Assembly: GCA_964384675.1 (NCBI GenBank)
Contig: CAYLNK010000062.1
Span: forward strand, 1 to 24,488
DNA length: 24,488 bases
Source: CAYLNK01 sp964384675
Lineage (GTDB): Bacteria > Acidobacteriota > Thermoanaerobaculia > UBA5066
Direction of reading: 5' to 3'
The translations under genes and the position numbers were made by a program. This document shows positions 1 through 6,992 of the stretch, piece by piece (position 1 is the first letter of the stretch; each line of letters opens with the position of its first letter). Below the pieces are notes generated by a model that worked only from the letters and a program-made list of their open reading frames with translations, was not told where the DNA came from and made no database searches.

Positions 1-1
1 A

Positions 2-1447
2 GCGGCGCCGGTGAAGCGCGAGGCGCCGGCGCCGCTCCCGGTGGCCGCCCGCCCCGCCTCGGACGACGACCTCGCTTTCGCCGGGATCCGCACCCTCGCG
101 AGCCTGCTGAAGTCGCGCAAGGTCTCCTCGGCCGAGCTGACGCGGCTGGCGCTCGAGCGTCTCCGGCGTTTCGATCCGCTGCTGAAGTGCGTCATCACGC
201 GAACGGAGGACCTCGCGCTCGAGCAGGCGCGCCGGGCCGATCGCGAGATCGCGGCAGGCAAGTGGCGCGGCCCGCTCCACGGGATCCCCTGGGCCGCCAA
301 GGACCTGATCGCCGTCCCCGGCCACCCGACGACCTGGGGCTCCCCGATCTTCAAGGAGCAGGTGCGTCCCGAGAAGGCCACGGTCGCCGCCCGGCTGGAG
401 GAGGCGGGCGCCGTCCTCGTCGCCAAGACGTCGGTCGGCGAGCTGGCGTGGGGCGACGTCTGGTTCGGCGGAATGACCCGGAACCCGTGGAAGCTCGACC
501 AGGGCTCGAGCGGCTCGTCGGCGGGCTCCGCGTCGGCGGTGGCCGCGGGGCTCGTGCCGTTCGCGATCGGCACGGAGACGCTCGGCAGCATCGTCTCGCC
601 GGCCACACGCTGCGGGGCATCGGGCCTGCGCCCGACGTTCGGACGCGTGAGCCGGCACGGCGTGATGGCGCTCTGTCCCAGCATGGACAAGGTCGGCCCG
701 CTCGCACGCTCGATCGCGGAGTGCGAGCTCGTCCTCGCCGCGATCTCGGGCCGCGACCCGCTCGACCCGATGTCCGCCGACGCGCCTCCGCCCGGGCCGT
801 CGCCGAAGCTGAAGGAGCTGAAGGTCGGCTTCGTCGCCAGCCTCTTCGACGAGGACCGCTCCGACCAGGGGAAGACCGACGACGACAGGGCGCGGATCCG
901 CGAGGCGCAGGAGTTCGACCGCAAGGCCCTGGACGTCCTGCGCGGGCTGGGCGTGAACCTCGTCGCCATCAAGCTGCCGGGCCGCGTCCCGATCGGCCCG
1001 CTCCGGCTGATCCTCTCGGCCGAGGCCGGGGCCACGTTCGACGAGCTGACCCGCACCGGCAGGGCCCGCGAGATGGTGCGCCAGGTGGCCGACGCCTGGC
1101 CGAACGTCTTCCGCCAGGCTCAGCTGATCCCGGCCGTGGAGTACCTCCGCGCGAACCGGATCCGTACGCTCCTGATGCGGGAGATGGAGGAGCTGATGGC
1201 GACGGTGGACGCCTACGTCTCCCCCACGTTCGCCGGGGACAACCTCCTGCTGACGAACCTGACCGGGCACCCGCAGGCCGTGGTGCCGCACGGCTTCCGC
1301 GCCGGGGACGGGACACCGACGAGCCTCACGTTCACGGGGCGGCTCTTCGGCGAATCGGCGCTCGTCGCGTTGGCCGCCGCGTACCAGGGAGCGACCGGCT
1401 TCCACCTGAAGCGGCCGCCGCTTTCGCCCCCGCCACGTGAAAGCTGA
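2..1447 (+). CDS. Amidase-signature family hydrolase, 5' end cut by window
   Basis: This belongs to the amidase signature (AS) family, serine hydrolases that cleave carbon-nitrogen amide bonds. Counting from the GTG at position 11, the Ser-cisSer-Lys triad is visible: Lys97 in GIPWAAKDLI, cis-Ser169 in GSSGSSAGSASAVAAG, and nucleophile Ser193 in GTETLGSIVSPA. The spacing of 24 residues between the two serines is the family norm. The glycine usually before GSI is Leu here (LGSIV instead of GGSIR), a subtype I associate with amidases of about 570-600 residues. The frame stays open to the window edge upstream of position 11, and that subtype normally has extra N-terminal sequence, so the gene very likely begins outside the window and the GTG at 11 is internal. 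The substrate is unknown. It differs from GatA in lacking any gatB/gatC neighbour. The family is confident; the substrate is not assignable. Confidence 0.9.
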   Translation, partial: AAPVKREAPAPLPVAARPASDDDLAFAGIRTLASLLKSRKVSSAELTRLALERLRRFDPLLKCVITRTEDLALEQARRADREIAAGKWRGPLHGIPWAAKDLIAVPGHPTTWGSPIFKEQVRPEKATVAARLEEAGAVLVAKTSVGELAWGDVWFGGMTRNPWKLDQGSSGSSAGSASAVAAGLVPFAIGTETLGSIVSPATRCGASGLRPTFGRVSRHGVMALCPSMDKVGPLARSIAECELVLAAISGRDPLDPMSADAPPPGPSPKLKELKVGFVASLFDEDRSDQGKTDDDRARIREAQEFDRKALDVLRGLGVNLVAIKLPGRVPIGPLRLILSAEAGATFDELTRTGRAREMVRQVADAWPNVFRQAQLIPAVEYLRANRIRTLLMREMEELMATVDAYVSPTFAGDNLLLTNLTGHPQAVVPHGFRAGDGTPTSLTFTGRLFGESALVALAAAYQGATGFHLKRPPLSPPPRES

Positions 1448-1483
1448 TCCTCGCGGTCGGGTCGATGCGGACGGCCTCCCGCT

Positions 1484-1897
1484 TCACGGAAGCCAGGGGT
1501 CGACGACCTCGAGGCCGGGAAAGGTGAAGTCCGCCGCGTTACGGGTGACGAGCCGTAGCTCGTGATGCAGGGCCGTCGCGGCGATCAGGCCGTCGACGGC
1601 GGGTACCGGCCTTCCCGTCGCTGCCAGGAGACGACCCCATCGATCGGTCACCCCGGCATCGATCGGCAGGACGCGGTCCTCGAACCAGCCGGACAGCTCC
1701 GTCTCCAGCCAGATCCGCAGCTTCTCCCTCCGTGCTCCGGAACCGAGCCGCTCGATCCCCGAGCGGATCTCACCCAGCGTGAGCACGCTCACGTGCAACG
1801 CCTCGTCGGGCACCTCGCGAAACCATTCGAGGACACGAGCCTCGGGCCTGGGGCGCACCAGCTCCGAGAGCACGTTCGTGTCGAGGAGATAGCTCAC
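1484..1897 (-). CDS. VapC/FitB-type PIN-domain toxin
   Basis: A 137-residue PIN-domain ribonuclease, the toxin of a type II toxin-antitoxin pair; the family cleaves RNA with Mg2+ or Mn2+ held by acidic residues. The acidic centre is visible: Asp6 in the opening LLDTNVLSEL, Glu43 in TLGEIRSG, Asp102 in PAVDGLIAATAL, then the usual C-terminal TRNAADF with Asp123. The start LLDTNVLSELVRPRP is typical of the FitB-like branch. Its ATG overlaps the stop of the antitoxin gene by four bases (1894-1897), so the two are translationally coupled and transcribed from a promoter upstream of the antitoxin. It converges on the amidase gene with a 36-base gap in which I see no clear terminator. The RNA target cannot be read from sequence. 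Confidence 0.93.
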   Translation of the reverse strand: MSYLLDTNVLSELVRPRPEARVLEWFREVPDEALHVSVLTLGEIRSGIERLGSGARREKLRIWLETELSGWFEDRVLPIDAGVTDRWGRLLAATGRPVPAVDGLIAATALHHELRLVTRNAADFTFPGLEVVDPWLP

Positions 1898-2142
1898 AGC
1901 CGAACGGTCCTCGCGGGCGTCCGGTCACGCCCGAGGTCCAGCTCCAGGCCCACCAGGGGAGAGCCTCGCAGGAACTTCACGAACGAGCGTCGCGGGCGCC
2001 GGAGCCTGTCGTACTCGACCCTCGAGAGGACGACGGCCGTGGGCTCGCCCCGCACACTGATCTCCTGCGGCCCTTCCTGCAACGCGGACTTGACGACCTC
2101 GCTGAACCTCGCCTTCGCTTCCTGCAGCTGCCAGCTCCGCAC
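1894..2142 (-). CDS. Phd/YefM-type antitoxin
   Basis: An 82-residue antitoxin of the Phd/YefM family, the usual partner of FitB-like VapC toxins. The N-terminal half (WQLQEAKARFSEVVKSALQ, then ISVRGEPTAVVLSRVEYDRL) is the family's DNA-binding and dimerisation fold. The C-terminal residues from about 50 (RRSFVKFLRGSPL) fit a toxin-wrapping tail with the FLRGSPL pattern common in these proteins. The start is GTG, and a G-rich stretch lies just upstream. In this family the antitoxin, with the toxin, represses its own promoter. A perfect palindrome and a -10-like element lie 15-65 bases upstream, in keeping with autoregulation. The family call is firm; regulation is inferred. Confidence 0.9.
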   Translation of the reverse strand: MRSWQLQEAKARFSEVVKSALQEGPQEISVRGEPTAVVLSRVEYDRLRRPRRSFVKFLRGSPLVGLELDLGRDRTPARTVRL

Positions 2143-2156
2143 GTTCCGACCCCCAA

Positions 2157-2170
2157 GCTGACTAGTCAGC
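2157..2170 (-). promoter_or_regulatory. Probable operator of the Phd/VapC pair
   Basis: A perfect 14-base palindrome, GCTGACTAGTCAGC, lies 15 bases before the antitoxin start. A second inverted repeat, CCTAG-N7-CTAGG, follows at 2170-2186 and overlaps the proposed -10 box. Three CTAG tetramers occur within 24 bases (2162, 2171, 2182), in a window where CTAG looks rare. The position just downstream of the expected transcription start fits a binding site for the antitoxin or toxin-antitoxin complex. Confidence 0.65.
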
Positions 2171-2178
2171 CTAGCTCG

Positions 2179-2206
2179 ATTCTAGGACCGGAACGCTCGG
2201 GCGCAA
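2179..2206 (-). promoter_or_regulatory. Candidate promoter of the Phd/VapC pair
   Basis: Read on the minus strand, TTGCGC (2201-2206) is separated by 16 bases from TAGAAT (2179-2184), which matches the TATAAT consensus at five of six positions. The expected transcription start near 2172 lies at the edge of the palindromic operator. The -35 match is weak (three of six). Confidence 0.5.
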
Positions 2207-2249
2207 CCTCCGACGCGGGTGCAGCCGGGGACAGGGAGGCGTGGCCGCG

Positions 2250-2591
2250 TCAGCGTGACGGCGTGGACCCGGCCGCGTCCGGGCTCTCGTCACGGTCCAC
2301 CAGCGCCGTCACCGCCGTCACCACGGCCGTCGCCACGACCTGGTTCACCGTCCGGACGGCCCCGTAGGCCAGGCCCGTGACCGCGCCATGCACGAGCTCG
2401 ATCGCCTTCGACGGTCCCGCCACCGCCGGGATCCGGGCGAGCACGGCGTACGGCCGGCGCATCAGCTCCCGGTGGACGTTCTCCGTCTCCCGCGCGACGG
2501 CCTCGACGCCGTCCCGCACGAGCTCCACAGCGCCCCGCAGCTGACCGAGCCTCCGGCTCTCCACGTCCCTCGCCTCCCCTTCATCCGGCAT
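2250..2591 (-). CDS. Small protein resembling the N-terminal region of PGAP1-like hydrolases
   Basis: A 113-residue protein of no firmly known function. I start it at the ATG at 2591, which overlaps the end of the upstream hydrolase gene and has GGGAG eight bases before it. The body (GVEAVARETENVHRELMRRPYAVLARIPAV, then IELVHGAVTGLAYGAVRTVNQVV) is amphipathic and helical with no signal peptide. From memory it resembles the helical N-terminal segment (VEAMH...ITGLVYRSVRGVTRLVG type) that in many bacteria precedes a GVLGD element and an alpha/beta-hydrolase domain in one polypeptide. Here the hydrolase is the separate gene immediately upstream, so this may be a detached, relocated domain that associates with it. 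It is the last gene of the minus-strand run that starts at pntAA. Confidence 0.75.
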   Translation of the reverse strand: MPDEGEARDVESRRLGQLRGAVELVRDGVEAVARETENVHRELMRRPYAVLARIPAVAGPSKAIELVHGAVTGLAYGAVRTVNQVVATAVVTAVTALVDRDESPDAAGSTPSR

Positions 2592-3429
2592 CGCACCACT
2601 CCCGGATCTGCGCGTACACCGACGCATCATGCGCCAGGGCGAAGTGGTGGAGCCCGGGAAAGACCCGGAGGTCCGGTCCAGACGGACCCGCTGCCGACGG
2701 CACCCGCACCAGCACGTCGCCGAGGAGACGTGAGACGGGGTGCCCGGGGTCCCCGTTCAGCGTCCCCGCGACCAGGTGGTGCCGCGCGGTCGGAAGCCAC
2801 CAGGCCGCCTCATCCTCGTCCGGGGACGCTCCGAGGCGCAGGTCCTTCACGCCGCGGCTCCTGAGGTCGAGGATCCTCCCGACGAGCCGCGTGATCGGAT
2901 CGGGGATCATCGACAGCACGCCGCTCGCCGCGTGCGCCACCCGCTCCAGGTCCGCGCCATCGTGCGGTGTCCCGAGGTAGACGACGTGCGACACCAGGGC
3001 GGCCCAGCGGGTCGGGAGACGGCACGCGCTCCGGATCACCAGCCCTCCCATGCTGTGGCCGATCAGGACGATCTCGGTGACCGCCACCGGGTGCTCCGCC
3101 ACGAGGTCGTGAAGCAGCGCGGCCAGCCCCTCGCCGTTCCGGGCGATCGGCAGCCCCGTGTTGTAGCGCACCGCGAACGGCGTGAACCCGAGGTCGTCGC
3201 GGAGCTTCGTGCCGTACGAGATCGCACCGGGTCCCTCCCCGGGGAACGAGAAGATCCCCTCGGTGCAGCCCAGGCCGTGGACGAGGACGCAGACCTTCGG
3301 GCCGGGCGTCCCGCCCGCCCGAACGCAGGTCATCTCGATCGAAAGGCCGTTGCGGGTCCGGTGCAGGTGGTCCCCGAGCACCCCGTTGAGGATGCCGACG
3401 GCCTGGTCGATCCGGGTGGGCGCCTTCAG
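2581..3429 (-). CDS. PGAP1/lipase-like alpha/beta hydrolase, probable CTG start
   Basis: A serine hydrolase of about 282 residues, probably an esterase or lipase. The oxyanion-hole strand KVCVLVHGLGCTEG, the nucleophile elbow IGHSMGGLVIRSA (Ser126 from the CTG) and a late GLHHFALAHD carrying the likely catalytic His are all present. No signal peptide or lipobox is visible. The start is unusual. Family members I recall carry an ALNGVLGDHL...NGLAI element before the hydrolase fold, and here the equivalent VGILNGVLGDHLHRTRNGLSIEM extends upstream of the first GTG (3381). No ATG, GTG or TTG precedes it in frame nearby, but a CTG at 3429 overlaps the hemerythrin stop as CTGA, with GGGGA just before it. 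The conservative start is GTG at 3381 (266 residues). The hydrolase is certain; start and substrate are not. Confidence 0.85.
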   Translation of the reverse strand: MKAPTRIDQAVGILNGVLGDHLHRTRNGLSIEMTCVRAGGTPGPKVCVLVHGLGCTEGIFSFPGEGPGAISYGTKLRDDLGFTPFAVRYNTGLPIARNGEGLAALLHDLVAEHPVAVTEIVLIGHSMGGLVIRSACRLPTRWAALVSHVVYLGTPHDGADLERVAHAASGVLSMIPDPITRLVGRILDLRSRGVKDLRLGASPDEDEAAWWLPTARHHLVAGTLNGDPGHPVSRLLGDVLVRVPSAAGPSGPDLRVFPGLHHFALAHDASVYAQIREWCDAG

Positions 3430-3839
3430 GCGTCCCCGCGCCGGGGCTCGACCGGACCCTCCAGGTGCGCCGCCAGCGCCTGGTCCATGGTGTTCATGTG
3501 GATGAGCAGCCACCGCTCCATCGTGCCGGCGAAATCGGGCGGGAGGTTCGCGTGCGGCCCGCCCGCGAGCGCGGCCCGCAGCCGCCCCAGCTCCTCGATG
3601 AGCCGGTCGTGCTCGTGCGTGTGGACCTCGTAGCCCGGATACGCGTGCAGCCTCATCAGGAGCTGCTCGCCGAGGAAGTGGGCGTTCGTCGTGTCCTCGA
3701 GCCGGGCGAGGACCTCCAGGATCAAGGACCGGTCTCCCGACTCGATCGCCTCGCCGAGGGCGCGCATCAGCTGGATCTGGAGGTCGTGCTCTCCGGCGAT
3801 CTGGCGGGCGGCGCTTCCGGACGCTTGGACCTGGCTCAT
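3426..3839 (-). CDS. Hemerythrin-like di-iron protein
   Basis: A 137-residue four-helix-bundle protein of the hemerythrin/HHE family. All seven di-iron ligands of bacterial hemerythrins can be placed: His18 (GEHDL), His54 and Glu58 (NAHFLGEQ), His73 and His77 (VHTHEHDRL), His114 and Asp119 (IHMNTMDQ). Such proteins bind O2 reversibly or sense O2, NO or iron; there is no fused signalling domain, so this is a stand-alone cytosolic form. It lies 21 bases downstream of pntB on the same strand, and a TATACGAT element sits in that gap nine bases before the ATG, so it may have its own promoter as well as read-through from pnt. Its stop overlaps the proposed CTG start of the hydrolase. Oxygen storage versus sensing cannot be decided from sequence. 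Confidence 0.85.
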   Translation of the reverse strand: MSQVQASGSAARQIAGEHDLQIQLMRALGEAIESGDRSLILEVLARLEDTTNAHFLGEQLLMRLHAYPGYEVHTHEHDRLIEELGRLRAALAGGPHANLPPDFAGTMERWLLIHMNTMDQALAAHLEGPVEPRRGDA

Positions 3840-3848
3840 GTCCGCCCC

Positions 3849-3854
3849 ATCGTA
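3849..3854 (-). promoter_or_regulatory. TACGAT -10-like element before the hemerythrin gene
   Basis: On the minus strand TATACGAT (3849-3856) ends nine bases before the ATG at 3839. A transcript from it would have almost no leader. It lies within the 21-base gap after pntB. No convincing -35 is visible. It matches the motif seen before several other genes here. Confidence 0.45.
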
Positions 3855-3860
3855 TACCCC

Positions 3861-5237
3861 TCACAGCTCCTTCACGGCCTGCGCCAGGCGTGTCAGCGAG
3901 CCTTTCGCGTCCCCGAAGAGGAGCCCCGTCACCGGCTTCGTGAAGAGCGGGTTCTCGATCCCGGAGAAGCCCTTGCCCCGTCCCCGCTTCAGGACCACCA
4001 CCGAGCGGGCTCGGTCCACCTCCACGATCGGCATCCCGGCGATCGGGCTCTTCGGGTTGTCCCGCGCCTCCGGGTTGACCACGTCGTTGGCGCCGATCAC
4101 CACCGCCACGTCCGTCGTCGCCATCTCCGGGTTCACCTCGTCCAGCTCGCACAGCTGCGAATACGGGACGTTCGCCTCGGCGAGGAGGACGTTCATGTGG
4201 CCGGGCATCCGCCCCGCGACGGGGTGGATGGCGTATTTCACCTCGACCCCGCGGGCCTCCAGCAACGTCGCCAGCTCGCGCACCGCGTTCTGCGCCTGGG
4301 CGGTGGCCAGGCCGTAGCCGGGCACGATCACGACCCGGCGCGCGTACCCGAGCCGCGTGGCGACGTCCTCGACGCTCACCTCGCGCATGGCGCCCGCGTC
4401 GCCCGCGGACCCGGCCGTCGCCGAGCCCCCGAACGCTCCGAAGAGGACGTTCGAGAGCGGGCGGTTCATCGCCTTGCACATGAGGATCGACAGGATGAAG
4501 CCCGAGCCGCCGTCGAGCGTCCCGGCGATGACGAGCACGTTGTTGCCGATCGCGAAGCCGGTCGCGGCGGAGGCGAGCCCCGAGTACGAGTTCAGGAGGG
4601 CGATCACGACGGGCATGTCGGCGGCCCCGATGGGGAGCACGAGGAGCACGCCGAAGAGGAGCGCCAGACCGACCATCACGAAGAACAGCGCCGGGCGCCC
4701 CGGCGAGACGACGAGCGTCACGAAGACCCCCACCGTCGCCGCGAGGAGGACGAGGTTCGAGACGTTCTGGCCCGGGTAGACGATCGGCGCTCCCCGCAGC
4801 AGCTCCTGCAGCTTCGCGAACGCCACGAGGCTCCCGGTCACCGTGATCCCGCCGAGCAGCACCTCGAAGCCGACGGCGGTCATCTTGAAGGCCGAAAGAT
4901 GGCCGCCGTGCCGCATCACCTCCGAGACGCCGACGAGCGCGGCCGCGAGGCCGCCGAACGCGTGCGACAGCGCGGTCCGCTGCGGCATCGCGGTCAGCGG
5001 CACGAAGAGGCCCATCGCGGTGCCGAGCGCGGAGCCCACGACGAGGCCCACCAGGATCCACTCCCACCTCACGATGTCCCTGTGGAGGAGCGTCCCGACC
5101 ACCGCCACCAGCATCCCGATCTCGGCCAGGAGCATCCCGCGGCGGGCGGTCTCCGGGTGGGCGAGTCCCTTCAGCCCCAGGACGAAGAGGACCGACGCGA
5201 CCAGGTAGGACGCCTCGATGAGGAGCGGCGCGCTCAT
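3861..5237 (-). CDS. pntB: NAD(P) transhydrogenase subunit beta
   Basis: The 458-residue beta subunit of proton-translocating transhydrogenase, which uses proton motive force to drive NADH + NADP+ to NAD+ + NADPH. Residues 1-270 or so are a multi-helix membrane domain (domain II); the rest is the cytosolic NADP(H)-binding domain III. Domain III shows VPGYGLATAQAQ (dinucleotide fold), IHPVAGRMPGHMNVLLAEA, VIGANDVVNP and KRGRGKGFSGIENPLF, each at the family's usual place, and it ends in the typical LFGDAKGSL segment. Its ATG overlaps the stop of pntAB as ATGA (5234-5237). Length matches the family (about 460). The KRG RGKGF loop differs slightly from the enterobacterial KRSMNTGYAG form. The enzyme would supply NADPH for biosynthesis and redox defence. 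Confidence 0.97.
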   Translation of the reverse strand: MSAPLLIEASYLVASVLFVLGLKGLAHPETARRGMLLAEIGMLVAVVGTLLHRDIVRWEWILVGLVVGSALGTAMGLFVPLTAMPQRTALSHAFGGLAAALVGVSEVMRHGGHLSAFKMTAVGFEVLLGGITVTGSLVAFAKLQELLRGAPIVYPGQNVSNLVLLAATVGVFVTLVVSPGRPALFFVMVGLALLFGVLLVLPIGAADMPVVIALLNSYSGLASAATGFAIGNNVLVIAGTLDGGSGFILSILMCKAMNRPLSNVLFGAFGGSATAGSAGDAGAMREVSVEDVATRLGYARRVVIVPGYGLATAQAQNAVRELATLLEARGVEVKYAIHPVAGRMPGHMNVLLAEANVPYSQLCELDEVNPEMATTDVAVVIGANDVVNPEARDNPKSPIAGMPIVEVDRARSVVVLKRGRGKGFSGIENPLFTKPVTGLLFGDAKGSLTRLAQAVKEL

Positions 5238-5551
5238 GGGGCCGGGGCCGTCGGAGGCGGCGGCGCCTTCTCCCTCCGGAACGTCCGCAGCATCCGGTCC
5301 GTGAGGATGAAGCCGCTCACCACGTTGGTCGCCGCCGCCGCGACCGCGATGACCCCGAGGACGGTGCTGACCGTGCCGTAGCTCCCTCCCGCCGTCACGA
5401 GCGAGCCGACGAGCGAGATGCCGGAGATCGCGTTCGTGGCCGACATCAGCGGCGTGTGGAGGAGGGGCGGCACGCGCGAGATCACCTGGTAGCCGAGGAA
5501 CGCGGCCAGCACGAAGACGTAGAGGCCCGTGAAGGCGGAGGGGTCGCTCAT
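5234..5551 (-). CDS. pntAB: NAD(P) transhydrogenase subunit alpha, membrane part (domain II)
   Basis: A 105-residue membrane subunit corresponding to the C-terminal membrane segment of the enterobacterial alpha chain, here a separate gene as in Rhodospirillum-type three-gene transhydrogenases. Three to four hydrophobic helices are visible: FTGLYVFVLAAFLGYQVI, then TNAISGISLVGSLVTAG, then VLGVIAVAAAATNVVSGFIL. The motifs LHTPLMSATNAISGI and NVVSGFILTDRML are characteristic of the family. I start it at the ATG at 5551 (MSDPSAFTGLYV), which overlaps the stop of pntAA as ATGA; an upstream in-frame extension would be Arg/Pro-rich and unlike the family. A short Pro-rich tail (APPPPTAPAP) precedes the stop, which overlaps pntB. 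Confidence 0.95.
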   Translation of the reverse strand: MSDPSAFTGLYVFVLAAFLGYQVISRVPPLLHTPLMSATNAISGISLVGSLVTAGGSYGTVSTVLGVIAVAAAATNVVSGFILTDRMLRTFRREKAPPPPTAPAP

Positions 5552-6696
5552 CGAGGAGCTCCGGGGGCGGCCAGGAGGGCCGCCACGCGAGGGTCGACCG
5601 GCTTGCCGCCGTGGACGGCGCACGTCGGACCGATCACATCGTCCGCGAGGTCCAGCCGCAGGCCGCCCTCGACGATCAGGAGCTTCAGGAGCGCCGCCAC
5701 GTTCCGCGAGTAGAGCTGGCTCGCGTGCACCGGCACGGTGGACGCGAGGTCGAGAGGCGCGAGGACCTCGACGCCGCCGCGCACGATCGTCTCGCCGGGC
5801 TTCGTCACCGCGGTGTTCCCGCCCGTGGACGCCGCCAGGTCCACGATCACCGAGCCGGGGCGCATCCCGGCCACGGCGCCGGCGTCCACCATCAACGGGG
5901 CGCGCTTCCCGGGCACCTGAGCGGTCGTGATCACCAGGTCGGCCAGCCGGGCCTGAGCCGCGATGCGCTCCCGCCCGCGCCGGAGCGCCTCCTCCGAGAG
6001 CTCGACGGCGTAGCCGGCGGCGTCCTGGGTGGCGAGGCCGCCCAGGTCGACGTCCAGGAACCGCGCGCCGAGCGAGCGCACCTCCTCGCCGGCGGCCTTC
6101 CTCACGTCGTACGCCTCGACGACGGCGCCGAGCCGACGGGCGGTGGCGATGGCCATCAGCCCCGCCACGCCGGCGCCGATCACCAGGACGCGCGCCGGCG
6201 CCACCGTCCCGGCGGCCGTCATGAGGAGCGGGAACATCCTCGGCATCCGGGAGGCCGCCAGGACGACCGCCTTGTAGCCCGCGACCGTGGCCATCGAGGA
6301 GAGGGCGTCCATCGACTGGGCACGCGTCGTGCGCGGGACCAGCTCCATCGCCAAGGCGGTGAGCCCTCCCGAGAGGAGCGGCGCCAGCCGTTCCGGCTCG
6401 TCCAGCGGGCGGAGGAAGCCGAGGACGACGGCGCCCCGCGGGAGGAGCGTGACGTCGGCGTCCGCGGGCCTCCTCACGCAGACGAGGACGGCCGTCCCGG
6501 CGAGCATCGACGCGCGATCGGGCGAAACGACCGCTCCGGCCGCGGCGTAGTCGTCGTCGGGAACGCCCGCTCCCAGGCCCGCCCCCGGCTCCACCTCCAC
6601 CGTGGCGCCGGCCGCGACGAGCTTCCGGACCGACTCGGGGACGAGAGCGACCCGCCGCTCCGAGCCCTCCGTCTCGCGGAGCACGGACACCTTCAT
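5548..6696 (-). CDS. pntAA: NAD(P) transhydrogenase subunit alpha, NAD-binding part (domain I)
   Basis: The 382-residue soluble NAD(H)-binding subunit. It opens with KVSVLRETEGSERRVALVPE, the start typical of this family and of alanine dehydrogenases. It then has the TRAQSMDALSSMATVAGYKAV region, which includes the loop that meets domain III, a Rossmann motif VIGAGVAGLMAIATARRLGAVV followed by EAYDVR (the acidic residue that selects NAD over NADP), and the GKRAPLMVD and GGNTAVTKPGE segments. Alanine dehydrogenase is excluded by the adjacent pntAB and pntB, both overlapping by four bases. It is the first gene of the minus-strand run; a TACGAT element lies ten bases before its ATG, and there is no strong Shine-Dalgarno sequence, which suggests a very short leader. 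Confidence 0.96.
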   Translation of the reverse strand: MKVSVLRETEGSERRVALVPESVRKLVAAGATVEVEPGAGLGAGVPDDDYAAAGAVVSPDRASMLAGTAVLVCVRRPADADVTLLPRGAVVLGFLRPLDEPERLAPLLSGGLTALAMELVPRTTRAQSMDALSSMATVAGYKAVVLAASRMPRMFPLLMTAAGTVAPARVLVIGAGVAGLMAIATARRLGAVVEAYDVRKAAGEEVRSLGARFLDVDLGGLATQDAAGYAVELSEEALRRGRERIAAQARLADLVITTAQVPGKRAPLMVDAGAVAGMRPGSVIVDLAASTGGNTAVTKPGETIVRGGVEVLAPLDLASTVPVHASQLYSRNVAALLKLLIVEGGLRLDLADDVIGPTCAVHGGKPVDPRVAALLAAPGAPR

Positions 6697-6706
6697 GTCC
6701 GTGGAT

Positions 6707-6712
6707 ATCGTA
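6707..6712 (-). promoter_or_regulatory. TACGAT -10-like element before pntAA
   Basis: On the minus strand TACGAT ends ten bases before the pntAA ATG. The upstream gene (stop at 6717) is only 20 bases from that ATG, so the element sits right at that gene's end. Transcription from it would give a leader of roughly three or four bases. No -35 is recognisable. Confidence 0.4.
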
Positions 6713-6716
6713 CGCC

Positions 6717-6944
6717 CTACACGTCGACGCCCAGCTCCAGGTTCGACTCCAGGTGCGCGCGGAGCGCCTCTATCGACCTGGCGTCCGTCGTGCGGATCTC
6801 GTCCTGCAGGCCCATCACCCGCAGGGCGGCGGCCGGGAGGTTCTGGACCGATCCGCCCGCGCCGCGGACGGGGACCTGCTTGAACTCCACCGTGATGATG
6901 TGAGCCGGGTTCACGTAGTGGCTCCCGACACGGATCGTCTTCAT
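6717..6944 (-). CDS. Small conserved-looking protein of unknown function
   Basis: A 75-residue protein I do not recognise. It starts at the ATG at 6944, with AAGGAG seven bases upstream on the minus strand, one of the best ribosome binding sites in the window. The N-terminal half (KTIRVGSHYVNPAHIITVEFKQVPV) looks like alternating beta strands. The C-terminal part (RTTDARSIEALRAHLES) is an amphipathic helix. The overall shape, a small beta domain marking a position followed by a helix, loosely recalls FlbD-like proteins, but I would not claim homology. No membrane segment or signal peptide. It is divergent from the DUF2721 gene (48-base gap) and lies 20 bases upstream of pntAA, so it could be the first gene of the pnt transcript. 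Confidence 0.75.
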   Translation of the reverse strand: MKTIRVGSHYVNPAHIITVEFKQVPVRGAGGSVQNLPAAALRVMGLQDEIRTTDARSIEALRAHLESNLELGVDV

Positions 6945-6980
6945 TGGCCGCTCCTTCACCGACAGCGTAACCGGAACCGC

Positions 6981-6986
6981 TACGAT
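6981..6986 (+). promoter_or_regulatory. TACGAT -10-like element before the DUF2721 gene
   Basis: TACGAT followed by six bases (GAGCCC) and then the GTG start. With usual -10 to start-site spacing, transcription would begin at the GTG itself, giving a leaderless mRNA. No Shine-Dalgarno sequence or -35 is evident. Confidence 0.45.
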
Positions 6987-6992
6987 GAGCCC

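Noticed and set aside
3465..5381. A 638-codon open frame on the plus strand opposite pntB, pntAB and the hemerythrin gene
   Set aside because: Its translation is His/Arg/Glu-rich low-complexity sequence typical of the antisense frame of GC-rich genes, while the minus strand has clear Pnt domain motifs throughout.
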